From an uncultured Shewanella sp. (GTDB lineage Bacteria; Pseudomonadota; Gammaproteobacteria; Enterobacterales; Shewanellaceae), in the NCBI RefSeq assembly GCF_947491715.1, contig NZ_CANLKR010000002.1, forward strand, positions 301,133-365,132: 64,000 nt of DNA. Direction: 5' to 3'. The notes beneath the pieces are model-generated. The model had not been told where the DNA came from and made no database searches. It worked only from the letters and a program-made list of their open reading frames with translations. The translations under genes and the position numbers were made by a program. Positions within the stretch are counted from its first letter, which is position 1. Each line of letters begins with the position of its first letter. This document shows positions 63,916-64,000 of the stretch, in pieces.

Positions 63916-64000
63916 ATTATACTCAAACCACTTGAAGATGCAGGATTCAGCTGGAATTAAAACGCGTTTAGGCAAGGTCATTAATTGCTCCTGCATAAAT
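63916..64000. repeat. Dispersed repeat element, right copy (runs off the window)
   Basis: Inverted relative to the left copy. Bases 63936-64000 are the reverse complement of 62611-62675 with about six differences; the outer part (63920-63935) matches only half. It begins about 25 bases after the hydrolase stop and continues past the window edge, so its full length is unknown. Confidence 0.75.

Overview
The window looks like chromosome from a marine gammaproteobacterium, most likely Shewanella or a close relative. This rests on the AT-leaning base composition, the E. coli-like but diverged proteins, and a TCA block (citrate synthase divergent from sdhCDAB-sucABCD, with an RND/HlyD efflux pair beside gltA) in the order I recall from Shewanella oneidensis. 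No rRNA, tRNA, CRISPR array or transposase gene was seen.

Layout. 1-4194: RND efflux permease (cut by the window edge) and its lipoprotein adaptor. 4460-15742: core TCA genes gltA | sdhCDAB-sucABCD. 15946-24817: an accessory stretch of mostly single genes (cupin, SDR, secreted glycosidase-like protein, AEC transporter, esterase, D-Ala-D-Ala dipeptidase-like enzyme, VIT-type transporter, DUF2165). 24851-33562: DUF481 porin-like protein, tesA | ybbA-ybbP, yfcH/folX, an AI-2E family permease and an RlmI-like methyltransferase. 33894: an unlisted 32-codon gene with its own ribosome site, promoter and terminator. 34088-37889: a D-glycerate module (glycerate kinase, GntP permease, CdaR regulator). 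38029-42258: two paralogous DHA2-type MFS exporters with a decayed third copy between them, then a TauE/SafE permease.

42512-62456 is the most interesting part. It holds a complete ebo gene set (eboD, eboC, eboA, eboB, eboE, eboF) in one tightly coupled plus-strand operon. Ebo genes are known for moving or processing precursors of secondary metabolites, for example scytonemin in cyanobacteria. Here the set is modified: EboD carries an N-terminal DedA/VTT-type membrane domain; a ferritin-like protein resembling the C-terminal half of VioB and an unrecognised protein sit between eboC and eboA; and a beta-propeller protein follows eboF. Beside the operon are two divergent, duplicated gene pairs, each a mono-haem (CxxCH) lipoprotein plus a protein resembling the N-terminal half of VioB. 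A 22-bp near-palindrome lies between the two pairs. I infer an uncharacterised pathway in which a split VioB-like oxidative enzyme works with Ebo proteins and haem lipoproteins on an unknown, possibly aromatic, substrate.

62374-64000: a dispersed repeat appears to have truncated an NTF2-like gene, and an inverted copy of part of it lies beyond a membrane-anchored alpha/beta hydrolase gene at the right edge of the window.
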